Origin: an uncultured Nioella sp.
GTDB lineage: Bacteria > Pseudomonadota > Alphaproteobacteria > Rhodobacterales > Rhodobacteraceae
Reading direction: 5' to 3'
Length of the DNA stretch: 64,000 nucleotides
Assembly (NCBI GenBank): GCA_947498125.1
Contig: CANMJH010000001.1
Span: forward strand, 682,001 to 746,000
Part shown: in pieces, positions 27,542 to 35,879 of the stretch
Layout: each line of letters begins with the position of its first letter
Position numbering within the stretch: the first letter of the stretch is position 1
Notes under the pieces: model-generated
What the model was told of the DNA's origin: nothing
What the model saw: only the letters and a program-made list of their open reading frames with translations
Databases searched by the model: none
Program-made: the position numbers and the translations under genes

Positions 27542-28552
27542 TTAGCACAGATTCGGATCACCTGTCGTGCAAGCCGGGTCGGGCACGGCGGGGATGCATT
27601 GACCAATCGAGCCCTCGGCACAAAGGCTGCCATCCACCCACGTCGCGCCGCCAAGCATTGCGCCTTCAAATCCTCCGTTCGTTTGGGCCCCGGTCAAATT
27701 GGCGTTCTGCAGGTTCGCGTCGCTGAAATTGGCGTCTGTGAGATCAGCGTTTTGAAATTGCGCCCCAAACAGGTTGGCCACCGAAAAATTGGCGCGCCGC
27801 AAGTCAGCGTTATCGAAACGCGGGCGATATTCTTGGGGAAGATAGGGGCGCGGATAAAGGAAAATTGCGCCAGAAAAATCGGCGTCAATCAAATTCGCGT
27901 TGTTGAAACTCACATTGCCAAGTGTCGCGCCCGCAAAGACCGCATCGGGCATATCGGCATCCAGGAAATCAACATGTTCCAGAACTGCGCCACGGAAATT
28001 CCCACCTGAACGCGCGTCGTTGTGGAAGTGGGCGATTCTAAAGTTCACCCACTCCAGTCGTGCTTCTTGAAAACTGACATCTGTGAGATCCGCCTCGGCT
28101 AAGTCTACCTGGGTCAGATGAGCTTCTGACATATCGACATCCGTCAGCGTGGCAGAATACATGCCCACCCGGTCCAAGATGGCGGAACTCAGGTCTACAT
28201 GGGAAAGCCGGGCCAGATTGAGGGCTGAGCCAGACAGATCAGCCGCCTGCAAGCCGATATTCGTCAGCGCCGTGTGGGTCAGGTCCATGTTGGTTGCTGA
28301 CGCGCCCTCCAGGATGACTCCCTGAACCCGTGAATGTGACAACACCAAATCGTCCAAGGTGGCGTGGTCCAACCGAAGAAGATCGTCACCACTGTGTTGA
28401 TTCACAAACTGATTGAACTCAGAGGAGTCACCGGTAAACTGGCACCCGGACCAATGTGTCGAAGAGCCGCCGACCTGAGTGCATTCGGCAGCGGCGCCCG
28501 TGGCCAAGCCAAGAAAGAGGGTGAAAGCAATTGGGGTCGCAAAGTGCTTCAT
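27542..28552 (-). CDS. Exported pentapeptide-repeat protein
   Basis: A 336-residue protein with a signal peptide (about residues 1-22, ending GAAAE). Most of the mature chain (about 55-300) is a run of A(D/N)LXX-type pentapeptides such as ADLTD, ANLFG, ADLRR and ANLTG, expected to fold as a right-handed beta helix. Cysteines cluster only at the two ends: two in the first 40 mature residues and four in the last 30 (SLCAEGS, GQCIP, PACTT, NLC), which suggests disulfide-capped ends in the periplasm. The start ATG at 28550-28552 has a GGAGAG site. It is a single gene flanked by decayed DNA. Function is not predictable. Confidence 0.87.
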   Translation of the reverse strand: MKHFATPIAFTLFLGLATGAAAECTQVGGSSTHWSGCQFTGDSSEFNQFVNQHSGDDLLRLDHATLDDLVLSHSRVQGVILEGASATNMDLTHTALTNIGLQAADLSGSALNLARLSHVDLSSAILDRVGMYSATLTDVDMSEAHLTQVDLAEADLTDVSFQEARLEWVNFRIAHFHNDARSGGNFRGAVLEHVDFLDADMPDAVFAGATLGNVSFNNANLIDADFSGAIFLYPRPYLPQEYRPRFDNADLRRANFSVANLFGAQFQNADLTDANFSDANLQNANLTGAQTNGGFEGAMLGGATWVDGSLCAEGSIGQCIPAVPDPACTTGDPNLC

Positions 28553-29675
28553 GTAAATCTCTCCAAAGGTACATGCCACGACGGGGTGGCGCTATCAGTC
28601 CGAAAACACAGAAGCTTGTAGAGACGTCGAGATGCCCACAACTGTGCCAGTGCAACCTTAGGTCACGTCCGGGAAACGCTCAAGATGCGCAAATCGTTGC
28701 CCGGCTCCGCGGTTTGAAACTGTGCCTTCAAGGGGTAATCAATGATGGGCAACGGGTTGTAGTTGAAAGGCAAGATTGATTCGCTACTGTCATTCATATC
28801 CCCATTGACGACCGCCCAATGAAAGCACATCCGTTCAACGCTTGCGTCGGGGTTAAGTTTAGGCGGTACACATCCCACCTAGGAAAAGGACCGTGAACTG
28901 GCCCAGGTTCCACTTCAAGGTGAATGCGGCTCGTCCAGCCGCCGCGATAACGCTACGTACCTTGCCATTCTCAACACAACAAATTGATCTAGCCGGTGTC
29001 TCAATTAGTCGCCTCGAGTAATGGTAGGAGAGCCAGCCACCTTGCCTAACGGCGGGCATCACCAAGTCGTTAACGTCGGCGATGCGAGAAAAAAGTTCAT
29101 TCGCTGCCATGGGTATTGGCAAAAAACTCGCGCCGCTTTTTAACAGTGGATTGTCCGGGAGCCGTTGCCACTTTGGCATTGGAGTTGGAACTGTTCGCGC
29201 GTTCTACAACGGGGAGTTCATCGTCATGTAGGAATGCATGCGTCGCGTTGAGCGCCTTCGAGTTCGTGCTCGCCGCGTTGATACAAGACACTTAATCTGA
29301 CCCACTCTCCACGTCAGAAGATCAGGCGAAACCAGAAGAAGAACGCGGTACCCAATGCAGATGTATATCGTTTCATGACTCCGATGCAGTCGCATCATTC
29401 TAGGATGCCAGCGCTTCCAGCTTGGTTGATTTGGGCACGGAGCTGACAAGAGGCGGTGCAGCATCAGCCCTAGCCTCGTCCGAGTAGCCGACGTTACTGA
29501 CGGCCCTAACCGGAACTTCATCCCACAGTCTCCATACTGCGGCGCAGCCCGCCGAACTGGCCGTTCGCTGCGAGCGCAAAATCTCGACGTCTGCAACTTT
29601 ACGGACTGCGGGACGAAGCCGACCTCGCCAAGCCGAAGGTCAACGACAGCCGCAACTTATTGGAACCCATTTATC
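28553..29675. other. Long region without recognisable genes
   Basis: About 1.1 kb. Open frames up to 130 codons occur (for example minus strand 28859-29179 and 29204-29596), but they overlap each other, lack good ribosome binding sites and read as non-protein-like. I interpret the stretch as decayed or repeat-derived DNA. A nucleotide search for repeated copies in related genomes would settle it. Confidence 0.45.
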
Positions 29676-29903
29676 TTACTGAGTGCTGTTGGTGAGCTTG
29701 CGGCGCGGCAAGAAGAAATGGGTCTTCCGGCTGAATACGCCTCGACTTTGGCGGCGATGGACGGTGCTATCGCCGAAGGCTCAGAGGATCGTGTCACAGA
29801 CAATGTCGTTGGGTTATCAGTGAAAGTTCCGACGTCAATTAAAGATTTCGTTCAGCTCAGACTTCCAGCCAGGCAGAGCGAACGAAAAGAGTCCGCGCTG
29901 TAA
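29676..29903 (+). pseudogene. C-terminal fragment of an NmrA/SDR-type NAD(P)-binding protein
   Basis: An in-frame stretch ending at the TAA 29901-29903 reads LSAVGELAARQEEMGLPAEY, then ASTLAAMDGAIAEG, VTDNVVGL and PTSIKDFVQLRL. This matches the last ~60 residues common in NmrA-like NAD(P)-dependent oxidoreductases (the pattern VTD-x-V-x-x-L-T-G-x-x-P-x-S-x-x-D-F). Nothing upstream supplies the Rossmann fold, so it is a relic. The 61-codon frame from 29718 could be miscalled as a small gene. Confidence 0.5.
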
Positions 29904-30029
29904 ACGCATCGTCAGCAAATCAAAAATATACCAGAACCTCGCCAGTTATGTCCGGAAGTTCTGGTATCGCTAAATCATTGATCTTCTATAGCGTAGAGAT
30001 CATGTCGATCTCGGGAGCGCCTTACGGTG

Positions 30030-30779
30030 TTAACCCGCGAGTGCCACAGCATCCTTGCCTGCCGGAATGCGGAGTGGGCTGTTTGCATCCGTAACAGCGT
30101 TCCAGATCGCTTCGACAACGTCTTTCGACTCTGTCAACTCCTTGCCGGTCGGGTCTCTGAACGCTTGCATGATTTGTACAACGAAATCCTGATAGTCTTC
30201 GGGCGTATCACTGGTTTGTGCCATCAAGGACATAGCGTTCTTACCGAAACTTGTCGTCGGAGCCTGTCCCGGCAACACGACATGAGAGCGAATTCCAAGT
30301 GGCCCCAATTCCAATGCAAGGCATTCGGTAAAGGCGTTCACAGCGGCCTTGCTGGCCGTGTAAACAGAGGCAATTGGCAAGGGTTTAAGCGTCACACTCG
30401 ACGACACATTGACGATGACACCCGCACCTTTTGCACGCATTTGGGGCAGCACCGCGCGGATCATCTCCATTGTACCGATGGTGTTGGTTTCAAAAAGACG
30501 CCGCAGGTTTTCGTCCGATGTGCCCTCAAACGGAGAAAGCCAGCCCACACCTGCGTTGTTCACCAGCGCGTCGATTTCTCCTGCGGCCTCAACGGCACTA
30601 TCGATGCTGGCTTTGTCGGACACATCCAGCGGCAAAATCCGCAACTTGTCAGAATTCAGTAGCAGCGTCGCATCTGGTTTCCTCATCGTCGCGATGACGG
30701 ACCATCCGTTTTCTAGAAAATGGCGGGCCGTTTCCAGCCCAAAACCCGAGGAACATCCTGTGATCAAAACTGTACTCAT
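30030..30779 (-). CDS. Short-chain dehydrogenase/reductase
   Basis: A 249-residue classical SDR. The cofactor motif TGCSSGFG is at residues 7-14, NNAGVG follows near 87, and the catalytic pair Y-x-x-x-K appears in SVYTASKAAV. There is a Ser in NVSSSVT at the expected catalytic position. The substrate-binding loop is long (QAPTTSFGKNAMSLMAQTSD). It is transcribed divergently from an AraC-family gene 95-170 bases away, and that regulator probably controls it. This SDR/AraC arrangement is common for inducible oxidoreductases; the substrate is unknown. Confidence 0.9.
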   Translation of the reverse strand: MSTVLITGCSSGFGLETARHFLENGWSVIATMRKPDATLLLNSDKLRILPLDVSDKASIDSAVEAAGEIDALVNNAGVGWLSPFEGTSDENLRRLFETNTIGTMEMIRAVLPQMRAKGAGVIVNVSSSVTLKPLPIASVYTASKAAVNAFTECLALELGPLGIRSHVVLPGQAPTTSFGKNAMSLMAQTSDTPEDYQDFVVQIMQAFRDPTGKELTESKDVVEAIWNAVTDANSPLRIPAGKDAVALAG

Positions 30780-30811
30780 AGCAGTCTCTCCTTTTTATTG
30801 ACTGCTTCTAG

Positions 30812-30834
30812 ATAGTTTGGACAGTCTGGACTAT
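30812..30834. promoter_or_regulatory. Candidate operator between the SDR and AraC genes
   Basis: An interrupted palindrome with outer arms ATAGT (30812-30816) and ACTAT (30830-30834) and a central GACAGTC. It also contains the direct repeat TGGAC at 30818-30822 and 30827-30831. A TATATATA stretch follows directly, so the site probably overlaps promoter elements. Confidence 0.45.
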
Positions 30835-30946
30835 ATATACGTCAAAATCCTATTTTTGTTATCGAAGGTCCGAAATCATCGATCCGTTCTCAGAGATCAT
30901 CGCGCTTTTACGGCCGCAGGCTTCGCAGTCGAAACTGTCTCTTGCC

Positions 30947-31801
30947 GTGGGGCCGTTTCGTGTGTGCCGCGATGATGTGAGCGAGGCCTTCTATTCCGCG
31001 GTGCTCCATGGCCGAGCTTCCGTGAAGGTCGCCGGAGAAGATGCAGTCACACTCAAAGCTGGGGACTTCGTGTTGATCCCAGCGGCCAAATCTTTCACTA
31101 TTTCCAGCCTCGATCCGAAACCACCACCTAGTTTGGTCAGCCATCCTATCGAAGGCAAGGACGGAGTTTTCAGAGTGGGGCAGTTGGAGGGCGAGCCAGA
31201 GGTTCAACAACTGATCGGACATTGTAAGTTCGACAGTGCCGATACAGACCTATTGGTTTCTCTTTTGCCGGGCCTGATCGTGGTGCGCGGTGAAGGGCGC
31301 TTGGCCACCCTGGCCGAACTTGTGCGGGACGAAGCCCGTGCAGTTAGGCCAGCACGCGACGCCATTGTGGAACATTTGTTACATGTGCTGTTGATCGAAG
31401 CGATCCGATCCGGAGCTGAGACCGGCGCATCGACGGGTCTTTTACGGGGTTTGGCCGATTTGCGCCTCGCGCCTTCATTGCGTGCAATGCATTCCAACCC
31501 GGCCCACAACTGGACGGTGCCGGAACTCGCCAAAGAGGCGGGCCTTTCGCGTTCCGCCTTCTTTAGCCGTTTCGATCTCATCATGGGAGTGGCGCCAATG
31601 GCATATCTGCAAAACTGGCGTATGACCTTGGCAAAGAACATGCTGCGGTCGGAAAATCATAGCATCGCAGAAATTTCGGCGAAGACAGGCTATGGGTCGT
31701 CAAGCGCATTTAGCACCGCGTTTACCCGTTGTGTCGGATCACCGCCCGCGCGTTTTGCTAAATCCATTGCGAGCGATCGACAGACATCTTCGATCTTCTA
31801 A
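30947..31801 (+). CDS. AraC-family transcriptional regulator with cupin-type N-terminus
   Basis: At least 284 residues. The N-terminal cupin-like domain of the AraC_binding_2/cupin_6 type (about 1-160) contains KVAGEDAVTLKAGDFVLIP. The C-terminal double HTH (about 180-275) has LAKEAGLSRSAFFSRF and the second helix IAEISAKTGYGSSSAFSTAF. The GTG at 30947 is the first usual start codon in frame, but similarity continues upstream: the frame is open and reads DPFSEIIALLRPQA from 30881, as in relatives, with an AAGG site just before ATC codons at 30875-30880. The true start may therefore be an AUC or the start codon may be mutated. Divergent SDR gene is the likely target. Confidence 0.85.
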   Translation: MGPFRVCRDDVSEAFYSAVLHGRASVKVAGEDAVTLKAGDFVLIPAAKSFTISSLDPKPPPSLVSHPIEGKDGVFRVGQLEGEPEVQQLIGHCKFDSADTDLLVSLLPGLIVVRGEGRLATLAELVRDEARAVRPARDAIVEHLLHVLLIEAIRSGAETGASTGLLRGLADLRLAPSLRAMHSNPAHNWTVPELAKEAGLSRSAFFSRFDLIMGVAPMAYLQNWRMTLAKNMLRSENHSIAEISAKTGYGSSSAFSTAFTRCVGSPPARFAKSIASDRQTSSIF

Positions 31802-32135
31802 TCAATCGGATTGGTCGGTTGTGACAGAAAGTTGGTGCTGGCCTACGGCTCCTTGGTCGCATCAAACATGTGACCCCACCCTTGTTCAATGGGGTGATGA
31901 AATCACTTAGGTGACAATGTATCCAAAGCTGCCGTTCGTACAAGTTGTAGCATTTTGCGATTCGGGCTCCAACAGGACCTTCGCTGCGTATTGCGTGAAC
32001 GTCCGGGTTTTTGGGTTTTAGGCAATTTCTCACGTTATGGTCATAGGGATCTGACATTCAGAGATTCACTGCTGACAAAGGGTGCCAGCACCTCGGCGCT
32101 AGGACTAGGCAAATGAAACCCTGAAAGTGCGCCCA
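31802..32135. other. Intergenic region
   Basis: About 330 bases after the AraC gene. I see a weak inverted repeat (CCCCA with TGGGG near 31870-31895) but no clear terminator, promoter or small gene. Composition resembles the decayed stretch upstream. Confidence 0.5.
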
Positions 32136-32579
32136 ATGCCCCTGCCCCAATTTTCCAGCGACCGGTTTACTCAAGACGCCGGATTGCGAGTGACTGTGCA
32201 GCTGCCTCATCCCTCGATGCAGATTGTCATCACAGCCGTGCAAAAGGTCGATCCGCTTACCTATGGTGATTATGATCGCGTTAGCTATGTCACCAGCCCT
32301 GGCCAGCAATATTTCCATGCGCTTGGCACCGGCCACAACGCGCCAACAGAGGATACTGTCAGCGTTGACTGTGTGGAGCTGTCGTTTTTTATCGCCAGCG
32401 ATGTGCAGCGATTAAAAGCAGTCTTGGAAGCGATTTATTGGGCGCATCCTTACGAGGAGCCGGTGATCTTCGTGCAAGATTGTCTACGCACATTACATGT
32501 CCGCGGGTGCGACGAGGACAACCCCAACCGGTTTTGGAACCAGGACACCCCCGACTGGGTGCCTGCTGAGCATCAATAA
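32136..32579 (+). CDS. NIF3/CutA-like domain protein
   Basis: About 147 residues. The recognisable part is at the centre and end: LKAVLEAIYWAHPYEEPVIFV resembles the AHPYEEP motif of the YqfO/NIF3 insert and CutA-like divalent-ion-tolerance folds (written in part: IYWAHPYEEPVI). The N-terminal ~50 residues are not recognised. A GTG start 9 bases upstream (32127) is also possible. No metal-ligand set of NIF3 itself is present, so this is probably a stand-alone CutA-like domain. The neighbour downstream is a membrane protein on the opposite strand, ending one base away. Function unknown. Confidence 0.6.
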   Translation: MPLPQFSSDRFTQDAGLRVTVQLPHPSMQIVITAVQKVDPLTYGDYDRVSYVTSPGQQYFHALGTGHNAPTEDTVSVDCVELSFFIASDVQRLKAVLEAIYWAHPYEEPVIFVQDCLRTLHVRGCDEDNPNRFWNQDTPDWVPAEHQ

Positions 32580-32580
32580 T

Positions 32581-32979
32581 TTATGGCATATTGCGCAATG
32601 AGCGCAGGAAAAGGCCGATACCGCCAATTAGCAGGATCAGAATAACAAACAGATCAAAGGCGCTCATTCGAACAAGTTGCACATTTAAATTGGCGATTAC
32701 GCCAAATATCAGGGCCGTCACAGAGGCGCCGGCCAAAATCCAACCCAGCCAATTGCGGGCGTTGTAAAAGATCATCCCGACACCGAACATAAAGGGAATA
32801 AGAACCATTCCAGTGGTCACCGGCACGCCACCCATCGCAAAAAGGCGGCCGCTAAAACCGAAACTCGGACGGATAATGATTGCTTGCAGCAGCAGATACC
32901 CGCCTCCTGTCATCATCACCAATCCAATAAGAAAGCTACCAAGACCGCCCTTATTTCCGCCTGCCCCGCGATTCACCAT
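32581..32979 (-). CDS. Small integral membrane protein, unknown
   Basis: A 132-residue protein with four hydrophobic segments (about 15-35, 45-68, 75-95 and 105-125) and a glycine-rich start MVNRGAGGNKGGLGSF. I do not recognise a family. The start has AGGAA upstream on the minus strand. It is convergent with the NIF3/CutA-like gene (1-base gap) and divergent from the transporter-like fusion at 33139. The chain is too short for a typical transporter and has no obvious catalytic residues. Confidence 0.7.
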   Translation of the reverse strand: MVNRGAGGNKGGLGSFLIGLVMMTGGGYLLLQAIIIRPSFGFSGRLFAMGGVPVTTGMVLIPFMFGVGMIFYNARNWLGWILAGASVTALIFGVIANLNVQLVRMSAFDLFVILILLIGGIGLFLRSLRNMP

Positions 32980-33138
32980 AAGATTCCTCTGACATCGTCA
33001 TTGTTTGACGTCCTGCTAACCAGAAACTTTGGTAGAAATGCGGCGATGCCCAGAGTTTTGTAGCTGCATGGACCCCGCGCTAAGCGGTTAACATGGCGTA
33101 AAAAATCCTCTACGTCTTGATGTCATGAGGGACAGGAT

Positions 33139-34734
33139 ATGAACACAGTTAGCTCGATCACCGCATCTGCGGCGCTTTATGCGTTTATCCCCTTCGCGGT
33201 CTTGGCATTTGGCGGCGATGCTTACCTTGATACGCTTGGCATTCTGGCCGTGACCATCGCCAGTTCGGTGCTCTACTTTCTCGTCCGGCTTCTCAAAACG
33301 CTTGGCTGGAGAATTCTGACAAACCAACGTCTCGTGATCTATTCACTCCTCAATATGCTGGGCTTTTTTGGGTTCGTTTATTTCCTGTCGATTGCCAAAG
33401 CCTATTCCGAGCCGATCTATACCCTTGTCATCGTCGAAAGCTGGCCCTTGATGGCGGCGATTATCTATCCAATCGCGCAAATCGGGAAATCGACGAAGCT
33501 CGGGGTTTTTCAACTGGCGATCTCCCTAATAGCCGTGCTTGGCGTTGTTCTGATCTCGGCCGATCCTGAGATGTTTAGCGAAGAGACGTCGCCGCGCGGG
33601 TTTTTGGCATATGCCATGCCCGTTATCGCCATGGTCAGCATGGCCCTTGGGTCTTTGGCAAAAGCCAAATATGTCGAGATTTGCAAAAAGAAATATGACC
33701 TTGGAACCGTCGATAGTTTCTTTTTGATGTATGCGCAGATGGTGCCTGTTCTGATTATCGCAATTGCGATTGCCCCTATACAAGAGATGAACAATGCCGC
33801 CGATATCTCGTTTGCGGTGTTGATCGCGGCCATCAACGCGGCGTCGGCCATTTTCTTTTCGATTGGCACGCTTAAGCTTGTCCGAACGAGTGACCTTTTT
33901 ATCTGGTTCTTCGCGCCGGTCTTTTCCGTTGGCTATTTCTGCATTTTCTTTGCAAGCCTTCCGACGGCCATACAATGCGCCGGAATTGGATTAATTGTGG
34001 GCTGTAACCTGTTGCTTTCATTGCAAACTGATCATCGATTTGGCTACCGTTTGGGCGTGATTTCGATGATGTTGATGGGCACGATTTGTGTCTTTCCGCC
34101 GCTTCAGCCCTTTGATGAATTCTATGACGTGATGGCCGTTCTTAGCATATTCGCCACTGTCACCCTGTCTTTCATGCTGGAACGCGTGTCTACACGGTCG
34201 GGCAATGAGCTGGCTGCATTGAAAAGCAGCCTCGATGCCGCAGAGCGTCAGAACGATCTTGGCGTGTCTCAACAGATCTTGGACTTGTTTCAGACCCGCG
34301 ATTTAAAGAAATTAACGATAGGTCTCAGGTCTTTACAAAAAGCAGCGACACCAACCGAGATCTTAACGCCGCTGACCGATATCGCCACGTCGCGGCTGCG
34401 GGGGCTGCGCCTATCCAATATGTTCAGCATTTCAGTCGTGATTTTCTCGATCCTGATTTTCGCGGCAACTGGCCGGCCATCAGGGTGGCAACATGACTTT
34501 TTCGCCTTCTGCTTTGCCCCATCGGTGATTTACGCGCTGTTTTATCTTTTTGATCTTAATAATCAGAGGTTTGAGGCGCCATTTACCGTGCTGTCAACAG
34601 AGACAGGCGTCGCCGTGCGCTTGAAGATTTTGGACAGTAAGGCCGAAACGGCCAACACGATTTGGTCGACGATCCTTATCCTGTTCCTTTTTGGATCATT
34701 CGTTTTGGGGTTTATCACCAAAGCCAGCGGCTAG
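33139..34734 (+). CDS. DMT/EamA-like membrane protein with an extra C-terminal membrane module
   Basis: A 531-residue protein. Residues 1-300 form about ten membrane helices with the pattern of a drug/metabolite transporter (two EamA halves; for example FVYFLSIAKAYSEPIYTLVIVES in the first half, given in part as LSIAKAYSEPIYTLV). Two more helices follow (about 305-350), then a polar helical stretch of about 100 residues (350-430, with AALKSSLDAAERQNDLG), and finally two to four helices to the C-terminus. Typical DMT proteins end near 300 residues, so the second half is an unusual addition. Substrate and partner are unknown. It is a single gene between divergent and convergent neighbours. Confidence 0.75.
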   Translation: MNTVSSITASAALYAFIPFAVLAFGGDAYLDTLGILAVTIASSVLYFLVRLLKTLGWRILTNQRLVIYSLLNMLGFFGFVYFLSIAKAYSEPIYTLVIVESWPLMAAIIYPIAQIGKSTKLGVFQLAISLIAVLGVVLISADPEMFSEETSPRGFLAYAMPVIAMVSMALGSLAKAKYVEICKKKYDLGTVDSFFLMYAQMVPVLIIAIAIAPIQEMNNAADISFAVLIAAINAASAIFFSIGTLKLVRTSDLFIWFFAPVFSVGYFCIFFASLPTAIQCAGIGLIVGCNLLLSLQTDHRFGYRLGVISMMLMGTICVFPPLQPFDEFYDVMAVLSIFATVTLSFMLERVSTRSGNELAALKSSLDAAERQNDLGVSQQILDLFQTRDLKKLTIGLRSLQKAATPTEILTPLTDIATSRLRGLRLSNMFSISVVIFSILIFAATGRPSGWQHDFFAFCFAPSVIYALFYLFDLNNQRFEAPFTVLSTETGVAVRLKILDSKAETANTIWSTILILFLFGSFVLGFITKASG

Positions 34735-34735
34735 A

Positions 34736-35407
34736 TCACATCTGATCCAGCCATTTATTGAGGGGTGACAACGCCTTAGATACCTCAATGATCCTGTGTA
34801 CTCCGGCTTCTCCGCACCATAAATCAGGCTCTTCTTCGGTCTCAATCGTTCGCGCCACCACTGATTTGTAGCGCAGCAGCGTCGCCGCCTGTCCGTTGGC
34901 CTCAAAGCCCCGGGGCACGCGGGCCAAGTCCGGTTTGTCCATGTCACAACCAACTTTCTTGGCCTCTTTCAATGCGAGAGACAATGCCGCACAATCCCCC
35001 GTATCCTGAATGCGCGCGCGGTATTTCGATAACAGATCCCCCTGAAAGCCCCACATCCCGGCCCCAAATCCAACCCCGTTTGGGTGCAAAACAATATGTG
35101 TCCCGGCCGAGCGGTTTGGATGCCCCCCTGCCCAAAAGATCAGATGCAGGGAGGCATTGTACGGCGACTTATCCTTCGAGAACCGCACATCGCGGTTGAT
35201 CCGGCGCAATGATCCATTGATCCGTGCTTCGGCCTTCAAGGGCGGGTCTAACGCAAGCAGCGCCGGGGCGACCGCATCGATCACTTCAAATGCAGGCGTT
35301 TTCCAATGCGCCTCATAGCGCGTGCGATTGGCGTCGAACCATTCCTTCGAATTATTCTGGTCGAGCTCTTTGAGAAATTGAAAGGTATCTGGCGTGAAAA
35401 AAGACAT
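34736..35407 (-). CDS. DUF2461 family protein
   Basis: A 223-residue cytosolic protein of the DUF2461 (TIGR02453) family. The family-specific opening FLKELDQNNSKEWFDANR, the RINRDVRFSKDKSPYNASLH core and the later GFEANGQAATLLRYKSVVA segment are all present. No enzymatic activity is established for the family. It is convergent with the transporter-like gene (ending 1 base apart) and divergent from a small hypothetical gene. The start ATG at 35405-35407 is followed by MSFFTPDTFQFL. Intact and of normal length. Confidence 0.88.
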   Translation of the reverse strand: MSFFTPDTFQFLKELDQNNSKEWFDANRTRYEAHWKTPAFEVIDAVAPALLALDPPLKAEARINGSLRRINRDVRFSKDKSPYNASLHLIFWAGGHPNRSAGTHIVLHPNGVGFGAGMWGFQGDLLSKYRARIQDTGDCAALSLALKEAKKVGCDMDKPDLARVPRGFEANGQAATLLRYKSVVARTIETEEEPDLWCGEAGVHRIIEVSKALSPLNKWLDQM

Positions 35408-35505
35408 GGCGTTCTCATTTGCATTGCAATTTGCAAGTTAATTAGAACATAAAGAAAACACGCTGTCACCACGCGAAATTTGGTCAATAATCCGGGAGAA
35501 CCGCC

Positions 35506-35832
35506 ATGACAGAAGGCGCATCAATGATCTGGCAGGCTTTATCAGATGAGCTATCCACTTGGCCCGACGCCGCAATGGGTAAGATGATGTCTGCTCCGGC
35601 AGTCACGCGAAATGGCAAGGTTTTTGCCTTCTATTCGGCCAAAGGCGCCTATCCCGGCTTTGGCTTTCGGATTGGGCGGGCAACAGACCCTGACACGCTT
35701 GGGCTATCAAACTGGCAGTATCTGGCGCCCTTCAAGACCAAACCGCCGATGAAGGATTGGATCATCGTTGGCACAGAGGACGCAAACCACCTGCGAGACC
35801 TTGCGAAACGGGCCTATGACGGCTTGACCTAA
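35506..35832 (+). CDS. Hypothetical protein, 108 residues
   Basis: A small cytosolic protein that I do not recognise. The start ATG is preceded by GGGAGAA. The chain has an N-terminal helix, MIWQALSDELSTWPDAAMGK, then beta-type segments (KVFAFYSAKG, FGFRIGR, YLAPFKTKPPMKDWIIVG) and a C-terminal helix, overall a compact alpha/beta fold like those seen in small YjbR or TfoX-type domains; this is a loose resemblance only. It lies 47 bases upstream of the pseudouridine kinase gene in the same direction and may be co-transcribed. Confidence 0.7.
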   Translation: MTEGASMIWQALSDELSTWPDAAMGKMMSAPAVTRNGKVFAFYSAKGAYPGFGFRIGRATDPDTLGLSNWQYLAPFKTKPPMKDWIIVGTEDANHLRDLAKRAYDGLT

Positions 35833-35879
35833 CGCAGAGCGCTCTTGCGGTTTTCAGAGCACTGCCGCAAAGAAGATGA

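Noticed and set aside
27196-27726. 176-codon plus-strand frame
   Set aside because: The end lies antisense within the pentapeptide gene, and the remainder has no similarity or ribosome binding site.
28859-29596. Minus-strand frames of 106 and 130 codons in the decayed region
   Set aside because: They overlap each other, have no good starts and read as non-protein-like; left as unassigned DNA.
32127-32135. GTG start for the NIF3/CutA-like gene
   Set aside because: Possible, but ATG at 32136 is equally placed; neither has a clear ribosome binding site, so the ATG was chosen.
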